In this document: piece after piece, positions 33,179 through 42,326 of the stretch
Position numbering within the stretch: the first letter of the stretch is position 1
Layout of the letters: each line of letters opens with the position of its first letter
NCBI RefSeq assembly: GCF_027158485.1
Contig: NZ_JAMKYJ010000002.1
Reading direction: 5' to 3' (one strand)
DNA from: Oxalobacter formigenes
GTDB lineage: Bacteria > Pseudomonadota > Gammaproteobacteria > Burkholderiales > Burkholderiaceae_D
Length of the DNA stretch: 64,000 bases
Notes under the pieces: model-generated
Seen by the model: only the letters and a program-made list of their open reading frames with translations
Databases searched by the model: none
What the model was told of the DNA's origin: nothing
Made by a program: the position numbers and the translations under genes

Positions 33179-33526
33179 TTGTTGATTCAAAATCAATTCG
33201 ATTTTAAACAATTTGTTTTGAATGCTGGAAAATGTTTATTAATTGTGAAGGATAAGTAACAGAATTAAAAACCGGCAAGCGAGTGTTAAAAAGATGCTGC
33301 ATTTTTTGTATAAGAAATAATTTTCTGATGGCCTGAAAAATTGAGGGCAACGAGAGGGAAATTTGTTGTAAGGAAACAGCGGAAAAAGGGGATTTTTTGT
33401 AACGAAAAGATTAAAGACAGGGTTCTTTATTTACAATGGTAACTGGCAAGAGATGATAACTTGTCTTCAATCAGAATAATTGAAAAGTTTTTTTATCTTC
33501 CTTTTTAAAATAATCAGGTAAAAACA
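33179..33526. other. Leader region between the two porin genes
   Basis: About 350 AT-rich bases. The last 20 bases (AGGTAAAAACA before ATG) match the corresponding porin 1 leader, so the ribosome sites share ancestry. No leader ORF like that of porin 1 is seen. The remainder is not clearly similar to the porin 1 upstream region, suggesting separate promoters. Confidence 0.5.
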
Positions 33527-34642
33527 ATGAAAAAAACTCTTATTGCATTGGCTGTGATGGGTGCTGCTGCTGGTGTAGCGCATGCACAATCCAACGTCAC
33601 CATTTATGGTGTCGTTGATACCGGTCTGGTCAAGGAAACTGGTTCCGACGTTCGCATGGGCGGCAATGTCGACAGCCGTATCGGCTTCCGTGGTGTCGAG
33701 GATCTGGGCTCCGGCATGAAAGCGACCTTTGAACTGGAACGCCGTTTCAATCTGAATGATGGTACACAGACAAATTCTGGCGTAATCGATACACAGGATC
33801 CAGAAAGCACAAATCTGGAAACTCTGGACAGAGCAAACTGGAATTACAATGACTTCATCAGTGGAAAGAAAGCTGACTGGATTGGTGCTTCCAATGTCGG
33901 TCTGAAGGGTGACGCATGGGGTCAGGTTCGTCTGGGCCGTGTGAACAACCTGTCGGTTGAAACCTTCCGTATGCTGGATCCGTTCAACCAGTATGGTGTC
34001 GGCGCCTCTTTGGCCAAAGCCAATCTGCTGCGCTCCGAACAACTCAGCAATACCGTCCGTTATGACAGCCCATTATGGAGCGGTTTCGGTTTTGGTGCGA
34101 CCTATACCCTGGGTCAGAACACCAAAGGTGGTACTTTAATGTCAAATTACTATGATCAGCTTGGTAATGACGGCTGGGCAGTCAACCTGAAATACGACAA
34201 CGGTCCAATCCTGTTGCTGGCCAACTATGACAGAGCGGCCGATTCCAACGATTCCTATACCTGGAACGTGGGTGGTGCATACAGCTATGCCGGTTTCAAG
34301 GTTTCTTTGGGCTATCAGGATTCCAGATTGAAACTGTTCGAAGCAGTTGACGGCACCCTGAAAGAAAAAGACTGGATCGTCGGTCTGCAGTACAAGACCG
34401 GTGCTCACACCATTGGCGCATCGTATAACCGCGGTAAGGTCGAAGTTGCTGGTACGAACTTTGACGGCAGCACCAACAAATATGCTTTGGGATATACCTA
34501 TGATATGTCCAAACGCACATCTGTTTACGCTAACGTAGCCTATACCGATAACGACGAAGAAATCGCTGGCTGGTACAACCTGAACGGCTCTAACAGAGAT
34601 TCCGTTACCGGTGTACAGGTCGGTATTACTCACAAATTCTAA
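33527..34642 (+). CDS. Gram-negative trimeric porin, copy 2
   Basis: A 371-residue paralogue of the preceding porin, with signal peptide MKKTLIALAVMGAAAGVAHA. Strand segments are nearly identical to copy 1, whereas three surface-loop segments differ: the region after FNLNDGTQ (~residues 77-95), NTKGGTLMSNYYDQ near 205, and EAVDGTLKEKD near 285. The C-terminus again ends THKF. Two adjacent loop-divergent porins suggest duplication followed by selection on exposed loops. It has its own terminator and no co-transcription with copy 1 is expected. Confidence 0.95.
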   Translation: MKKTLIALAVMGAAAGVAHAQSNVTIYGVVDTGLVKETGSDVRMGGNVDSRIGFRGVEDLGSGMKATFELERRFNLNDGTQTNSGVIDTQDPESTNLETLDRANWNYNDFISGKKADWIGASNVGLKGDAWGQVRLGRVNNLSVETFRMLDPFNQYGVGASLAKANLLRSEQLSNTVRYDSPLWSGFGFGATYTLGQNTKGGTLMSNYYDQLGNDGWAVNLKYDNGPILLLANYDRAADSNDSYTWNVGGAYSYAGFKVSLGYQDSRLKLFEAVDGTLKEKDWIVGLQYKTGAHTIGASYNRGKVEVAGTNFDGSTNKYALGYTYDMSKRTSVYANVAYTDNDEEIAGWYNLNGSNRDSVTGVQVGITHKF

Positions 34643-34665
34643 GAATTCCGGTTCTTTGAATGGTT

Positions 34666-34694
34666 AAAAGGACAGCTTCGGCTGTCCTTTTTTG
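34666..34694 (+). terminator. Terminator after porin 2
   Basis: Stem AAAAGGACAGC / GCTGTCCTTTT with a TTCG tetraloop and T-tail. Its design matches the terminator after porin 1 with one changed pair, consistent with duplication. Confidence 0.93.
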
Positions 34695-34848
34695 TGTATA
34701 TTGACCCCCGGAGCAACTTTTTTATGGCGGGGATATGCAGAGCCGATCTTTTTTGTCTGTCCAGCAAAAAGTCAGGCGGTTTCCTATCCTTCGCTAATCA
34801 GATAATGGGTCAGGCAAAAAGCTGCCTGATTTTTATTTCCTACTGAAT

Positions 34849-35835
34849 TTACTTGTTCTTTTCGTTTTTTGTTTTGGCGCGGGGATGCGCTGCATCGTAA
34901 ACCTGAGCCAATCGCTGGAAATCCAGTGCGGTGTAAATTTGAGTTGATGCAATGGAAGAATGACCAAGCATTTCCTGTACGGCGCGCAAATCGCCGGAAG
35001 ACTGGAGAATGTGGGAAGCAAAGGAATGGCGCAGGACATGAGGATGGACGCTAACCGGTAATCCCAACGCATTTGCATGTGATTTCAGCCTCAACTGGAC
35101 TGTTCTGGGCGATATACGCCGTCCTCTCGAGTTGATGAAAAGGGCATTTGTATGTTCCTGCTGTAAGGACGGGTCAATCAATGTTTCGCGGGTGAGTAAC
35201 CAGTTTCTGATGGCATGAACGGCCGCATCTCCAATCGGGACAATCCGGGTTTTATTGCCCTTGCCTGTGACAGTGACTTCTTTTTCTTCCAGATTGATCC
35301 AGCTGGCCGAACGATATCCGGTGTCTTTGATGGCATGGATATCAAGACTGGTCAATTCGGATACGCGCAAACCACTGGAATAAAGCAGCTCGAACATGGC
35401 GTGATTGCATAACAGGGTTGCCCTATCCTGTTCGACTGCTTCTTTTTCCGAGGTACTCGCGACAACCCGGACAGCATCATCGACAGAGAGAGCTTTAGGC
35501 AGAGGTTTGTTCTTTTTTGGCGCGTGAATGTCTTCAACGGGATTGGCAGACGTGAGATTTTCCTCGATCAGCCAGCGATAAAAACCGCGCCATGCCGACA
35601 GTTTTCGGCTGATGGAGCGCGGATTCAGTCCTTTCGCGTGCAGCTTTGAAGTGAAACGACGAATGTCACTCGATGAAAGAGTAGCCAATTTTGTTTGATT
35701 GGCAAGTTCAATCAATTCTTCCAGATCGCGCCGGTAATTAATGACAGTCTGGTCGGATAATTGTCTTTGTCCGGTCAATGTATCCAGATACCGGCCAATC
35801 AGGACGGTATCTGTGGAGTGGCCGGTGTCATCCAT
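34849..35835 (-). CDS. xerC: Tyrosine recombinase XerC
   Basis: The 328-residue site-specific recombinase acts with XerD at dif to resolve chromosome dimers. The N-terminal SAM-like domain spans ~10-95. Catalytic residues are visible: Arg in SSGLRVSELTSLD, Lys in TGKGNKTRIVPIG, His-x-x-Arg in HPHVLRHSFASH, His in LGHSSIAST, and Tyr in QIYTALDFQRL. The basic tail AKTKNEKNK is slightly longer than usual. It follows the DUF484 gene with one base between them, the standard xer neighbourhood, so it is the housekeeping XerC and not a mobile-element integrase. Confidence 0.95.
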   Translation of the reverse strand: MDDTGHSTDTVLIGRYLDTLTGQRQLSDQTVINYRRDLEELIELANQTKLATLSSSDIRRFTSKLHAKGLNPRSISRKLSAWRGFYRWLIEENLTSANPVEDIHAPKKNKPLPKALSVDDAVRVVASTSEKEAVEQDRATLLCNHAMFELLYSSGLRVSELTSLDIHAIKDTGYRSASWINLEEKEVTVTGKGNKTRIVPIGDAAVHAIRNWLLTRETLIDPSLQQEHTNALFINSRGRRISPRTVQLRLKSHANALGLPVSVHPHVLRHSFASHILQSSGDLRAVQEMLGHSSIASTQIYTALDFQRLAQVYDAAHPRAKTKNEKNK

Positions 35836-35836
35836 T

Positions 35837-36511
35837 TCATCCGATGGTTAACAGGCGACCAAGGGCGGCGCTTGCCATTTTGCCGATGTCGGTAAGAAAG
35901 TCCGTTGCCATATCTTCCTGAAACCGGGCTTTGTCGGGCGATCCCAATACCAGAAGACCAAATGCTTCGGAGTCGGTGTTTTCACGAATCGGAATCAGGG
36001 CAGTTGAGCGAATGGCTGCCATATTGGTGAACCATGTCAGCGCTTCGATATTGTCGGATTTTCCGCAATAAGGTGTTTTCAGGGTTTTGACGGCATTGCG
36101 GATGTCTTCAGTGACGGATTGCGTAAACCATGCCATCGAATATTCTTCACGGACGTTCCAGAGCCGCAGGGTAACGTCTGGTACCGCAAAAACGGATTTC
36201 AGGCTCATGACAAGTGTCTGGGGCATGTCGACGTCGTTCTTTTCTTTCAAAAGCGCCTGCGTCCAGTCCAGCATTTTTTCAGCGAGAGCCTTATTGTCCT
36301 GTGCAGTATGCATCAGTTTGGACAATTGGAGCTCCAGCGTTTTGTATTTTCCCCGCATCACTTCCATCTGCCGTTCATGCAAAGAGACGGTTTTGCCGAG
36401 AATGGGGCTGGTCAAATGCATTTCGGGAAGAATGCCCGCGTTTTTCTGAAAAAAATCGGGATTGTCCAGCAGGTACTGGATGACGGTTGCCTGGTCAATT
36501 GCCTGAGTCAT
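35837..36511 (-). CDS. DUF484 family protein
   Basis: A 224-residue cytoplasmic protein of the DUF484 family. The N-terminus (QATVIQYLLDNPDFFQKNAG) and the coiled segment LHERQMEVMRGKYKTLELQL are hallmarks, followed by a GAF-like domain (~100-220) with LIPIRENTDSEAFGLLVLGSPD. Its function is not established, but the gene commonly sits next to xerC, as here, with a 1-base gap, so co-expression is expected. Confidence 0.88.
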   Translation of the reverse strand: MTQAIDQATVIQYLLDNPDFFQKNAGILPEMHLTSPILGKTVSLHERQMEVMRGKYKTLELQLSKLMHTAQDNKALAEKMLDWTQALLKEKNDVDMPQTLVMSLKSVFAVPDVTLRLWNVREEYSMAWFTQSVTEDIRNAVKTLKTPYCGKSDNIEALTWFTNMAAIRSTALIPIRENTDSEAFGLLVLGSPDKARFQEDMATDFLTDIGKMASAALGRLLTIG

Positions 36512-36737
36512 GGTTCGTTTTTTCTAGGAGACAAATAATCGGTTTTAAAACGTCATTTTACCTGAGCATATAGCCTGTGCGTCAGCTAAATTGAATGAGA
36601 TAAATCAGATCAAGTCGTCATGAAGCCCATTCACATTCTTTGTACGGTGTTCCGTATCGGGAAATTGATTTTTCGGCATCCGTAAAAACCCGTTTTCGTA
36701 TAGACTGGCTTTTTCATCGTATTGAGAAAAAACAGCC

Positions 36738-37571
36738 ATGACAAGCTATGCATTGGGCGATATTCAGGGGTGCCAGCCCCAGATGCAGGAACTGCTGGAA
36801 ATGATTGAAAGGGAATCGCCATACGCAAAACTCCTTTTCGCAGGTGATCTGGTCAACCGCGGTCCCAATTCGCTTGATGCCTTGCGTCAGGTAAAAAATC
36901 TGGAAGAAAAGGCTGTGACCGTACTCGGCAATCACGATCTCCACCTGCTGGCTGTGGCTGCGGGTATCGGCCAGATTAAACCTGGCGATTCGATTCAACC
37001 TATTCTTGATGCTCCTGATCGTGACGAGCTGATCGATTGGCTCAGACATCGTCCCATGGCCTATACGGATGACGATTATTTGCTCGTTCATGCCGGTGTC
37101 TTGCCGCAGTGGGATTTGAACAAGACGATGGAACTGGCACATGAAGTCGAAATGGTATTGCGTGGTTCGGACTGGAAAGCGTTCCTGAAAGAAATGTACG
37201 GGAATGTACCGAACCAATGGGATGACGGTCTGACAGGAACGGCACGTCTGCGTTGTATCGTCAACGGGTTGACCCGTCTGCGTTTTTGCAAGGCAGATGG
37301 TGAAATGGAATTTGCCAGCAAGATGGGAACGTCTGAGGCCCCTGCAGGGTATATGCCCTGGTTTGACGTGCCGGATCGGAAAACAAAGGATGTGACGCTT
37401 GTTTTCGGCCACTGGTCAACGTTGGGCCTGCTGTTACGTGACAATTTGATTGCGCTGGATACTGGCTGTGTATGGGGAGGGCAACTTACCGCTGTCCGCC
37501 TTGATGATCGGTCTGTGTTTCAGGTGGCTTGTCCCGACTTTCTTGAACCGTTTGGGGCAGAACGGACATAA
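36738..37571 (+). CDS. apaH: Symmetrical bis(5'-nucleosyl)-tetraphosphatase
   Basis: A 277-residue calcineurin-like phosphoesterase that hydrolyses Ap4A to two ADP and also acts on Np4-capped RNA. Metal-binding motifs are present: YALGDIQGCQPQ (GDxxG), FAGDLVNRGPNS (GDxxxRG), VLGNHDLHLLA (GNHD), LVHAGVLPQW and VFGHWSTLGL (GHW). The start is ATG 36738. The 3' end overlaps the convergent acyltransferase gene by 86 bases. Confidence 0.95.
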   Translation: MTSYALGDIQGCQPQMQELLEMIERESPYAKLLFAGDLVNRGPNSLDALRQVKNLEEKAVTVLGNHDLHLLAVAAGIGQIKPGDSIQPILDAPDRDELIDWLRHRPMAYTDDDYLLVHAGVLPQWDLNKTMELAHEVEMVLRGSDWKAFLKEMYGNVPNQWDDGLTGTARLRCIVNGLTRLRFCKADGEMEFASKMGTSEAPAGYMPWFDVPDRKTKDVTLVFGHWSTLGLLLRDNLIALDTGCVWGGQLTAVRLDDRSVFQVACPDFLEPFGAERT

Positions 37572-38274
37572 TCGCCTTGCGGGCATGCTCGGATAAATCT
37601 TTGCGGCTTTTCCCATTGCTGTCAATGACAGGCAGAAGCGTCAGTTCGGCAAAAATGCGGTCTTTGCCGAGGATGCTGTTAACGTTCTCGTTCATGCCGA
37701 TATCACCCGAAAAATCGACTGCATCTTCAAACTCTCCCATGTGATTGACGTATTTGACGGCAAAAGGCTGTATCGGTAATTCAGCATGGATTGCGCCTTC
37801 GAAAAGATTCGGGTGAAATGGCAAAAGCTCTCCCTGTTTTGCTGTCGTCCCTTCAGGGAAGAAAATACAGCGTTCCCGGGCTTTCAGATATTTGACCAGG
37901 GTTTCGAGTGTGCTTTTGAGGTGACGGGTACGGCTGCGTTCCAGAAAGAGCGTGCCAGTGCTTTTGGCAAGTGAACCGATAATGGGCCAGTCCGCCATTT
38001 CTGCCTTGGCAATGAAGTGACAGGGAGTGACGGAATGGATCAGGAAAATATCCAGCCAGGATACATGGTTGGACACGATAAGCGCTTTTGATGACAACCG
38101 TTCAGGATGATGAACCCTGACTTTTACGCCGCAAATGTCGAGCAGTTTTTTCGACCATTTCTGGACATATCGACTGCGCCGGGCTTCACCATAAAAGGGA
38201 TACAGGACGGAAGTCGTCCATAGCGCACCTGAAACGTGAAGCAACAAACGCAGTCGGGTCAGAAGTGGTTTCAT
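37486..38274 (-). CDS. plsC: 1-acyl-sn-glycerol-3-phosphate acyltransferase (PlsC family)
   Basis: A 262-residue inner-membrane acyltransferase that makes phosphatidic acid from lysophosphatidic acid, or a related lysolipid acyltransferase. The catalytic motif is SNHVSWLDIF (HX4D), and the substrate-binding motif is FPEGTTAKQGELLPFH. An N-terminal hydrophobic segment (~10-30) anchors it. It follows pyrC' by 12 bases on the same strand. The C-terminal ~28 codons lie inside the end of apaH on the opposite strand. A second copy elsewhere may be the true housekeeping PlsC; this cannot be told here. Confidence 0.88.
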   Translation of the reverse strand: MKPLLTRLRLLLHVSGALWTTSVLYPFYGEARRSRYVQKWSKKLLDICGVKVRVHHPERLSSKALIVSNHVSWLDIFLIHSVTPCHFIAKAEMADWPIIGSLAKSTGTLFLERSRTRHLKSTLETLVKYLKARERCIFFPEGTTAKQGELLPFHPNLFEGAIHAELPIQPFAVKYVNHMGEFEDAVDFSGDIGMNENVNSILGKDRIFAELTLLPVIDSNGKSRKDLSEHARKAIMSVLPQTVQESRDKPPETQTDHQGGQR

Positions 38275-38286
38275 ACTGACGCTATT

Positions 38287-39579
38287 TTATCGTTCGAAAG
38301 TGACTTTGCCTTCCACAATGGTCAAACGAACGCGTCCCGGTATTTCACGTCCCAGAAACGGTGTGTGTTTTCCCTGGCTTGCCAGTTTTGACGCCTCGAC
38401 AGTCCAGCTTTCAGAAGGATCGAACACACAGATGTCGGCTTTGTCGCCCACGGAGAGTTTTCCGCAATTCTTGCCAAGAATACCGGCCGGGTCGGAGGTG
38501 ATTTTTGCGATCGCTTTCGACAGATTGGATGGATCGTTTTCAAGGGATTGTCCCCATTTCAGCGTCAGGGACAACAACAGTTCAAGTCCTGTTGCACCCG
38601 GGGTGGCTTCACCGAAAGGCAGGAGTTTTTCATCGTCATCCACCGGCGTGTGGTCGGAGCAGATTGCGTCGATAGTACCATCCAGCAGGCCTTCTGTGAT
38701 TGCCAAACGGTCAGCTCTGGAGCGGAGTGGCGGGGTCATTCTGGCATTGGTATCGAAAAAGTCGATATCGTCTTCCGTCAGATGGATATGGTGAATGCCG
38801 ACGTCGCAAGTGACGGGCAAACCGTCTTTTTTCGCCTGACGAACCAGTTCGATACCCTCTGCGGAAGAAAGGCGTCCCAGGTGGATGCGTGCGCCGGTAA
38901 CACGTATCAGTTCGAAAATGGTGTGCAAACGGATCGTTTCTGCAATATAGGAAATGCCGGACAAACCCAATCTGGCAGCAACCGGTCCGGAATGGGCCAT
39001 ACCTTTTTTCGAAAGGTAAGGATCTTCTGGCTGCAACCATGTACTGTAATTGAACGAATTGGCATATTGCAGGGCACGCAGCAGGACTTCCGTATCGATG
39101 ATGGGTTCGTTGGCTTGCGAGAAACCGATACAACCGGCGTCGGTCAGCTCGGCCATTTCGGTCAGGGCTTGTCCTTTCAAGCCGACTGTCAGGGCTCCCA
39201 GGGGATAAACATGTGCCTGATTTAAGGCAGCTGCGCGGTACTTCAGCATTTCGACCAGTCCCGGTTCATCAAGAACAGGGTCCGTGTCAGGAGGGCAGAC
39301 GAGGCTGGTGACGCCACCCTGCATGGCAGCCTGCATTTCGGAAGCCAGCGTCGCCTTGTGTTCATAACCCGGTTCACGAAGACGGGCAGAGAGATCGACA
39401 AAACCCGGAGAGACGACAAGGCCTAAGGCATCGATCGTACGGTCAGGAGTGAAATTTTCGATGGCTTTGCCAGCGTCTTCTACAGCCAATACTTTCCCGT
39501 CAGCAATGGCGATATTTTTAATGCCATCGATGCCGTTGGCCGGATCGATCAGTCTTCCGTTTGCGATAAGCAGTTTCAT
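38287..39579 (-). CDS. pyrC': Dihydroorotase-like protein, probably non-catalytic PyrC'
   Basis: A 430-residue class I dihydroorotase homologue. The fold is complete, but the first metal motif, normally D-x-H-x-H-x-R-E-P-G, reads VDLSARLREPG, so both histidine ligands are replaced (Ser64, Arg66). A further ligand region reads WLQPEDPYLS without the usual histidine. HHIHLT and CSDHTPVDDDEK are retained. This pattern fits the inactive PyrC' (PyrX) subunits that hold dodecameric aspartate transcarbamoylases together in Pseudomonas. It lies 50 bases after pyrB, as expected. A separate active PyrC should be encoded elsewhere. Confidence 0.88.
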   Translation of the reverse strand: MKLLIANGRLIDPANGIDGIKNIAIADGKVLAVEDAGKAIENFTPDRTIDALGLVVSPGFVDLSARLREPGYEHKATLASEMQAAMQGGVTSLVCPPDTDPVLDEPGLVEMLKYRAAALNQAHVYPLGALTVGLKGQALTEMAELTDAGCIGFSQANEPIIDTEVLLRALQYANSFNYSTWLQPEDPYLSKKGMAHSGPVAARLGLSGISYIAETIRLHTIFELIRVTGARIHLGRLSSAEGIELVRQAKKDGLPVTCDVGIHHIHLTEDDIDFFDTNARMTPPLRSRADRLAITEGLLDGTIDAICSDHTPVDDDEKLLPFGEATPGATGLELLLSLTLKWGQSLENDPSNLSKAIAKITSDPAGILGKNCGKLSVGDKADICVFDPSESWTVEASKLASQGKHTPFLGREIPGRVRLTIVEGKVTFER

Positions 39580-39629
39580 ACCAATATGTCCTCAATACTG
39601 TCCGGTTATTCTTTCTTTTAGTCCTGAAC

Positions 39630-40589
39630 CTAGTTGCCTGCCAGAATGCTCATGACGGCCATTCTGACGGCAATGCCGAAGGTTACCTGGGACAGGATGA
39701 CGGCCTGTTTGCCATCAGCCACAGCGGAATCGATTTCAACTCCCCGGTTCATCGGACCCGGATGCATGACGATGGCATCGGGTTTGGCCAGCGCAAGACG
39801 TTCAGGCGTCAAGCCGTAATTCTTGAAAAATTCCTGCGTGGACGGCAGCAGGGCGCCGTTGATACGTTCATTCTGGACACGCAGCATGATGACGACGTCG
39901 ACGTCTTTCAAGCCTTCATCCATATTGGTGAAAACACGGACACCCATGTCTTCCATGAAAGACGGCAAAAGCGTTTTCGGGCCGATGACCCGGATTTCTG
40001 GGACACCCAGCGTTTTCATGGCGTGAATGTCGGAACGGGCGACACGGCTATGCAAAATATCGCCGATGATGGCCACTTTCAGATTGGTGAAATCTTTTTT
40101 GTAGTGCCGGATCGTGTACATGTCGAGCAGGCCCTGTGTGGGATGGGCATGTCGTCCGTCACCGGCATTGACGACGTGAATGTGATCCAGCTTGTGTTGA
40201 TTCAGGTGGCTAGCGATCAGAAAAGGCGCTCCGGACTGGTCGTGACGCACAACGAACATGTCGGCGCTCATCGCGGTCAGGTTATCGACCGTATCCAGCA
40301 GCGTTTCCCCCTTGCTGGTACTGGATGCCGCAATGTTCAGGTTGATGACGTCGGCCGACAGGCGTTTGGCGGCGATTTCGAAAGTCGTCCGGGTACGGGT
40401 CGAATTTTCGAAAAAGAGGTTGAAAACGCTTTTCCCACGCATCAAAGGCACTTTTTTGACTTCCCTGTCCGAGACACTGACAAAGGAAGAAGCCGTATCG
40501 AGAATGTAATTCAGGATGTCTTTCGGCAAGCCGTTCAGGGCCAGAAGGTGTTTCAGCTCGCCATTGCTGTTCAGTTGAGGATTAGGCAT
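39630..40589 (-). CDS. pyrB: Aspartate carbamoyltransferase catalytic subunit
   Basis: The 319-residue enzyme condenses carbamoyl phosphate and aspartate in pyrimidine synthesis. The carbamoyl-phosphate motif FFENSTRTRTTFE and the aspartate-site segment HPTQGLLDMYTI are intact, as is HPGPMNRGVEID. It overlaps pyrR by 8 bases and precedes pyrC'. No pyrI regulatory subunit is seen; the class A type with PyrC' is inferred. Confidence 0.97.
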   Translation of the reverse strand: MPNPQLNSNGELKHLLALNGLPKDILNYILDTASSFVSVSDREVKKVPLMRGKSVFNLFFENSTRTRTTFEIAAKRLSADVINLNIAASSTSKGETLLDTVDNLTAMSADMFVVRHDQSGAPFLIASHLNQHKLDHIHVVNAGDGRHAHPTQGLLDMYTIRHYKKDFTNLKVAIIGDILHSRVARSDIHAMKTLGVPEIRVIGPKTLLPSFMEDMGVRVFTNMDEGLKDVDVVIMLRVQNERINGALLPSTQEFFKNYGLTPERLALAKPDAIVMHPGPMNRGVEIDSAVADGKQAVILSQVTFGIAVRMAVMSILAGN

Positions 40590-41094
40590 TTTCCACCGTC
40601 AGAGAAAAAGTGTTGTCATTCAAACGTTGCAAAACCAGCTTCTCGTTTTTTTCAAGGGAAACGTGGGCAGCGACAAAATCGGCTGCGATCGGCAGTTCGC
40701 GTTCACCACGGTCAACCAGTGCAGCCAGAAGAATGCGGGCCGGGCGCCCGTAATCGAACAGTTCGTTGATCGCTGCCCGGGTCGTTCTGCCGGTATAAAG
40801 AACGTCGTCGATCAATAAAATGGTGGAATCGACCACGTCAAATGGAATCTGGGTAGGTTTGACTTCGGCTGGCAATCCCTTCTGGGCATAGTCGTCGCGG
40901 TAAAAGGAAACATCGATGAATCCAGGTGGATTATCGAGTTTCAGATCGTCCACGACACGCTCGGCGATCCAGGCGCCCCCGGAGCGGATACCGACCACGG
41001 CGACTTTCGGAGTGTTGGCCAGAGCTTCGCGGATTTGTGTCAAAAGCTTTTGATATAAAGCTTCGGCGTTCAGTTCAGTCAGAGATTGATTCAT
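40582..41094 (-). CDS. pyrR: PyrR bifunctional regulator / uracil phosphoribosyltransferase
   Basis: A 170-residue type I phosphoribosyltransferase-fold protein. The start is set at ATG 41094 (MNQSLTELNAEALYQKLLTQ); the longer frame to 41232 lies inside ruvX. The PRPP loop LLIDDVLYTGRTTRAAINEL is intact, so it probably has uracil phosphoribosyltransferase activity. In Firmicutes PyrR is an RNA-binding attenuator; in betaproteobacteria its regulatory role is less clear. Its 5' end overlaps ruvX by 20 bases and its 3' end overlaps pyrB by 8, indicating one transcript and translational coupling. Confidence 0.93.
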   Translation of the reverse strand: MNQSLTELNAEALYQKLLTQIREALANTPKVAVVGIRSGGAWIAERVVDDLKLDNPPGFIDVSFYRDDYAQKGLPAEVKPTQIPFDVVDSTILLIDDVLYTGRTTRAAINELFDYGRPARILLAALVDRGERELPIAADFVAAHVSLEKNEKLVLQRLNDNTFSLTVENA

Positions 41095-41476
41095 CGAAGT
41101 ATTGTTGCAAAATAAGGGCAGCTGCGTGAGCATCGTCAGCCTTGCCACGTTGAAAATGGAGAACGGATGAGGAATACCGTTCATCGACCATAATGATTTC
41201 AAGCGAGAAACGACCGCGAAGCTGGTTGGCAAAGCGTTTGCAGCGCCGGGTCATTTCATGTTCGGTTCCATCCGGATAGGAGGGTAGTCCAACTATGAGT
41301 TTTACCGGTTGCCATTCTTCTATCAGTTCGCCGATTTTGGCAAAACGGATATCATTGGCTTCGGCGTTGATGATTTCAAGAGGCCGTGCCGTACGGGACA
41401 ATTCGTTGCCGATAGCGGTTCCAATCCGTTTCAGCCCGAAGTCGAAAGCGAGAATGACGCCCGGGGTATTGTTCAT
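41075..41476 (-). CDS. ruvX: RNase H-fold pre-16S rRNA nuclease RuvX (YqgF)
   Basis: The 133-residue YqgF protein trims the 5' end of 16S rRNA precursor. The start is set at ATG 41476 (MNNTPGVILAFDFGLKRIGT), which places the first catalytic Asp in LAFDFGLKRIG. Further motifs are VGLPSYPDGTEHEMT and VDERYSSS, and the C-terminal DDAHAAALILQQYFD completes the site. It sits between yqgE and pyrR, the usual order in betaproteobacteria. Confidence 0.94.
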   Translation of the reverse strand: MNNTPGVILAFDFGLKRIGTAIGNELSRTARPLEIINAEANDIRFAKIGELIEEWQPVKLIVGLPSYPDGTEHEMTRRCKRFANQLRGRFSLEIIMVDERYSSSVLHFQRGKADDAHAAALILQQYFDESISD

Positions 41477-41510
41477 TTTTTCTTTACCTGATAAGCGGTA
41501 TGTCGTTTTC

Positions 41511-42062
41511 TCAGGCGTGTCCAACCTCATAAGTCAGTTTGTTCGGGTCGAAACCCAATAGCTTTATCGCAGCAGTATAACGCTGTGAAATCGGCAAATC
41601 AAAAATGATCGACGGATCGGCCGATACCGTCAGCCAGCCGTTGTGGCTGATTTCCTGTTCCAGCTGTCCGGCGCTCCAGCCGGCGTAACCAATGCTGACC
41701 AGCATTTTTTCAGGACCTTCTCCTGATGCAATGGCCTCGAGAATATCCCGCGAAGTCGTAAAAGCCACGTCATTGGAAATGGTCAGCATGGAATTGAATT
41801 TCGCGTCCGGAGTATGCAGAACGAAACCACGGTCATCCTGTACCGGACCACCAAACATGACCGGTTTTTCAAATGGCGCGGGGATTTCGGGTTTAAGGTT
41901 CAGTTTTTCAAGCAAATGGTCGAGCGTCAGCTCCATGGGACGGTTGATGACGACACCAAGCGCGCCATAGTCATTATGTTCACATAGATAGACAACCGTT
42001 CCACCGAATATCGGATCATGCATCGATGGCATCGCTATCAGAAAATGATTCGAAAGGTTCAT
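41511..42062 (-). CDS. YqgE/AlgH family protein (UPF0301)
   Basis: A 183-residue protein of the YqgE/AlgH family (DUF179). I set the start at ATG 42062 (MNLSNHFLIAMPSMHDPIF), the conserved N-terminus; the longer frame to 42110 adds 16 residues. Conserved features are VVYLCEHNDYGALGVVINRP, GGPVQDDRGFVLH and GYAGWSAGQLEQEI. Its biochemical function is not established. It heads the yqgE-ruvX-pyrR-pyrB-pyrC'-plsC minus-strand run. Confidence 0.92.
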   Translation of the reverse strand: MNLSNHFLIAMPSMHDPIFGGTVVYLCEHNDYGALGVVINRPMELTLDHLLEKLNLKPEIPAPFEKPVMFGGPVQDDRGFVLHTPDAKFNSMLTISNDVAFTTSRDILEAIASGEGPEKMLVSIGYAGWSAGQLEQEISHNGWLTVSADPSIIFDLPISQRYTAAIKLLGFDPNKLTYEVGHA

Positions 42063-42326
42063 GGGTTTTGTCTGCTTAAATGGCGTTTCAAAAATCGGAT
42101 ATTCATCCATTTATATATCCGGTATTGTATCAGTGTTGGCGTGATTTCCTTCAAACGGACAGTTCCGTCAAATCACTTTCCCGAAAAAATCCTTGCGAAA
42201 TCTCCTGCTGGCTTCGTCCAAGTGTTCCGTAGAGGGAAATCCAAGGTAAAATAAATAAAATGTGTGCAGCAAAAAGTGGATGAAAAACATTTGTTGCAAT
42301 GACCGAATTTTTTCTTGCCAGTCAAT

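Noticed and set aside
34849..35835. Integrase-like tyrosine recombinase as a sign of a mobile element
   Set aside because: It is the housekeeping XerC: typical length and motifs, next to a DUF484 gene, with no attachment-site repeats or phage genes nearby.
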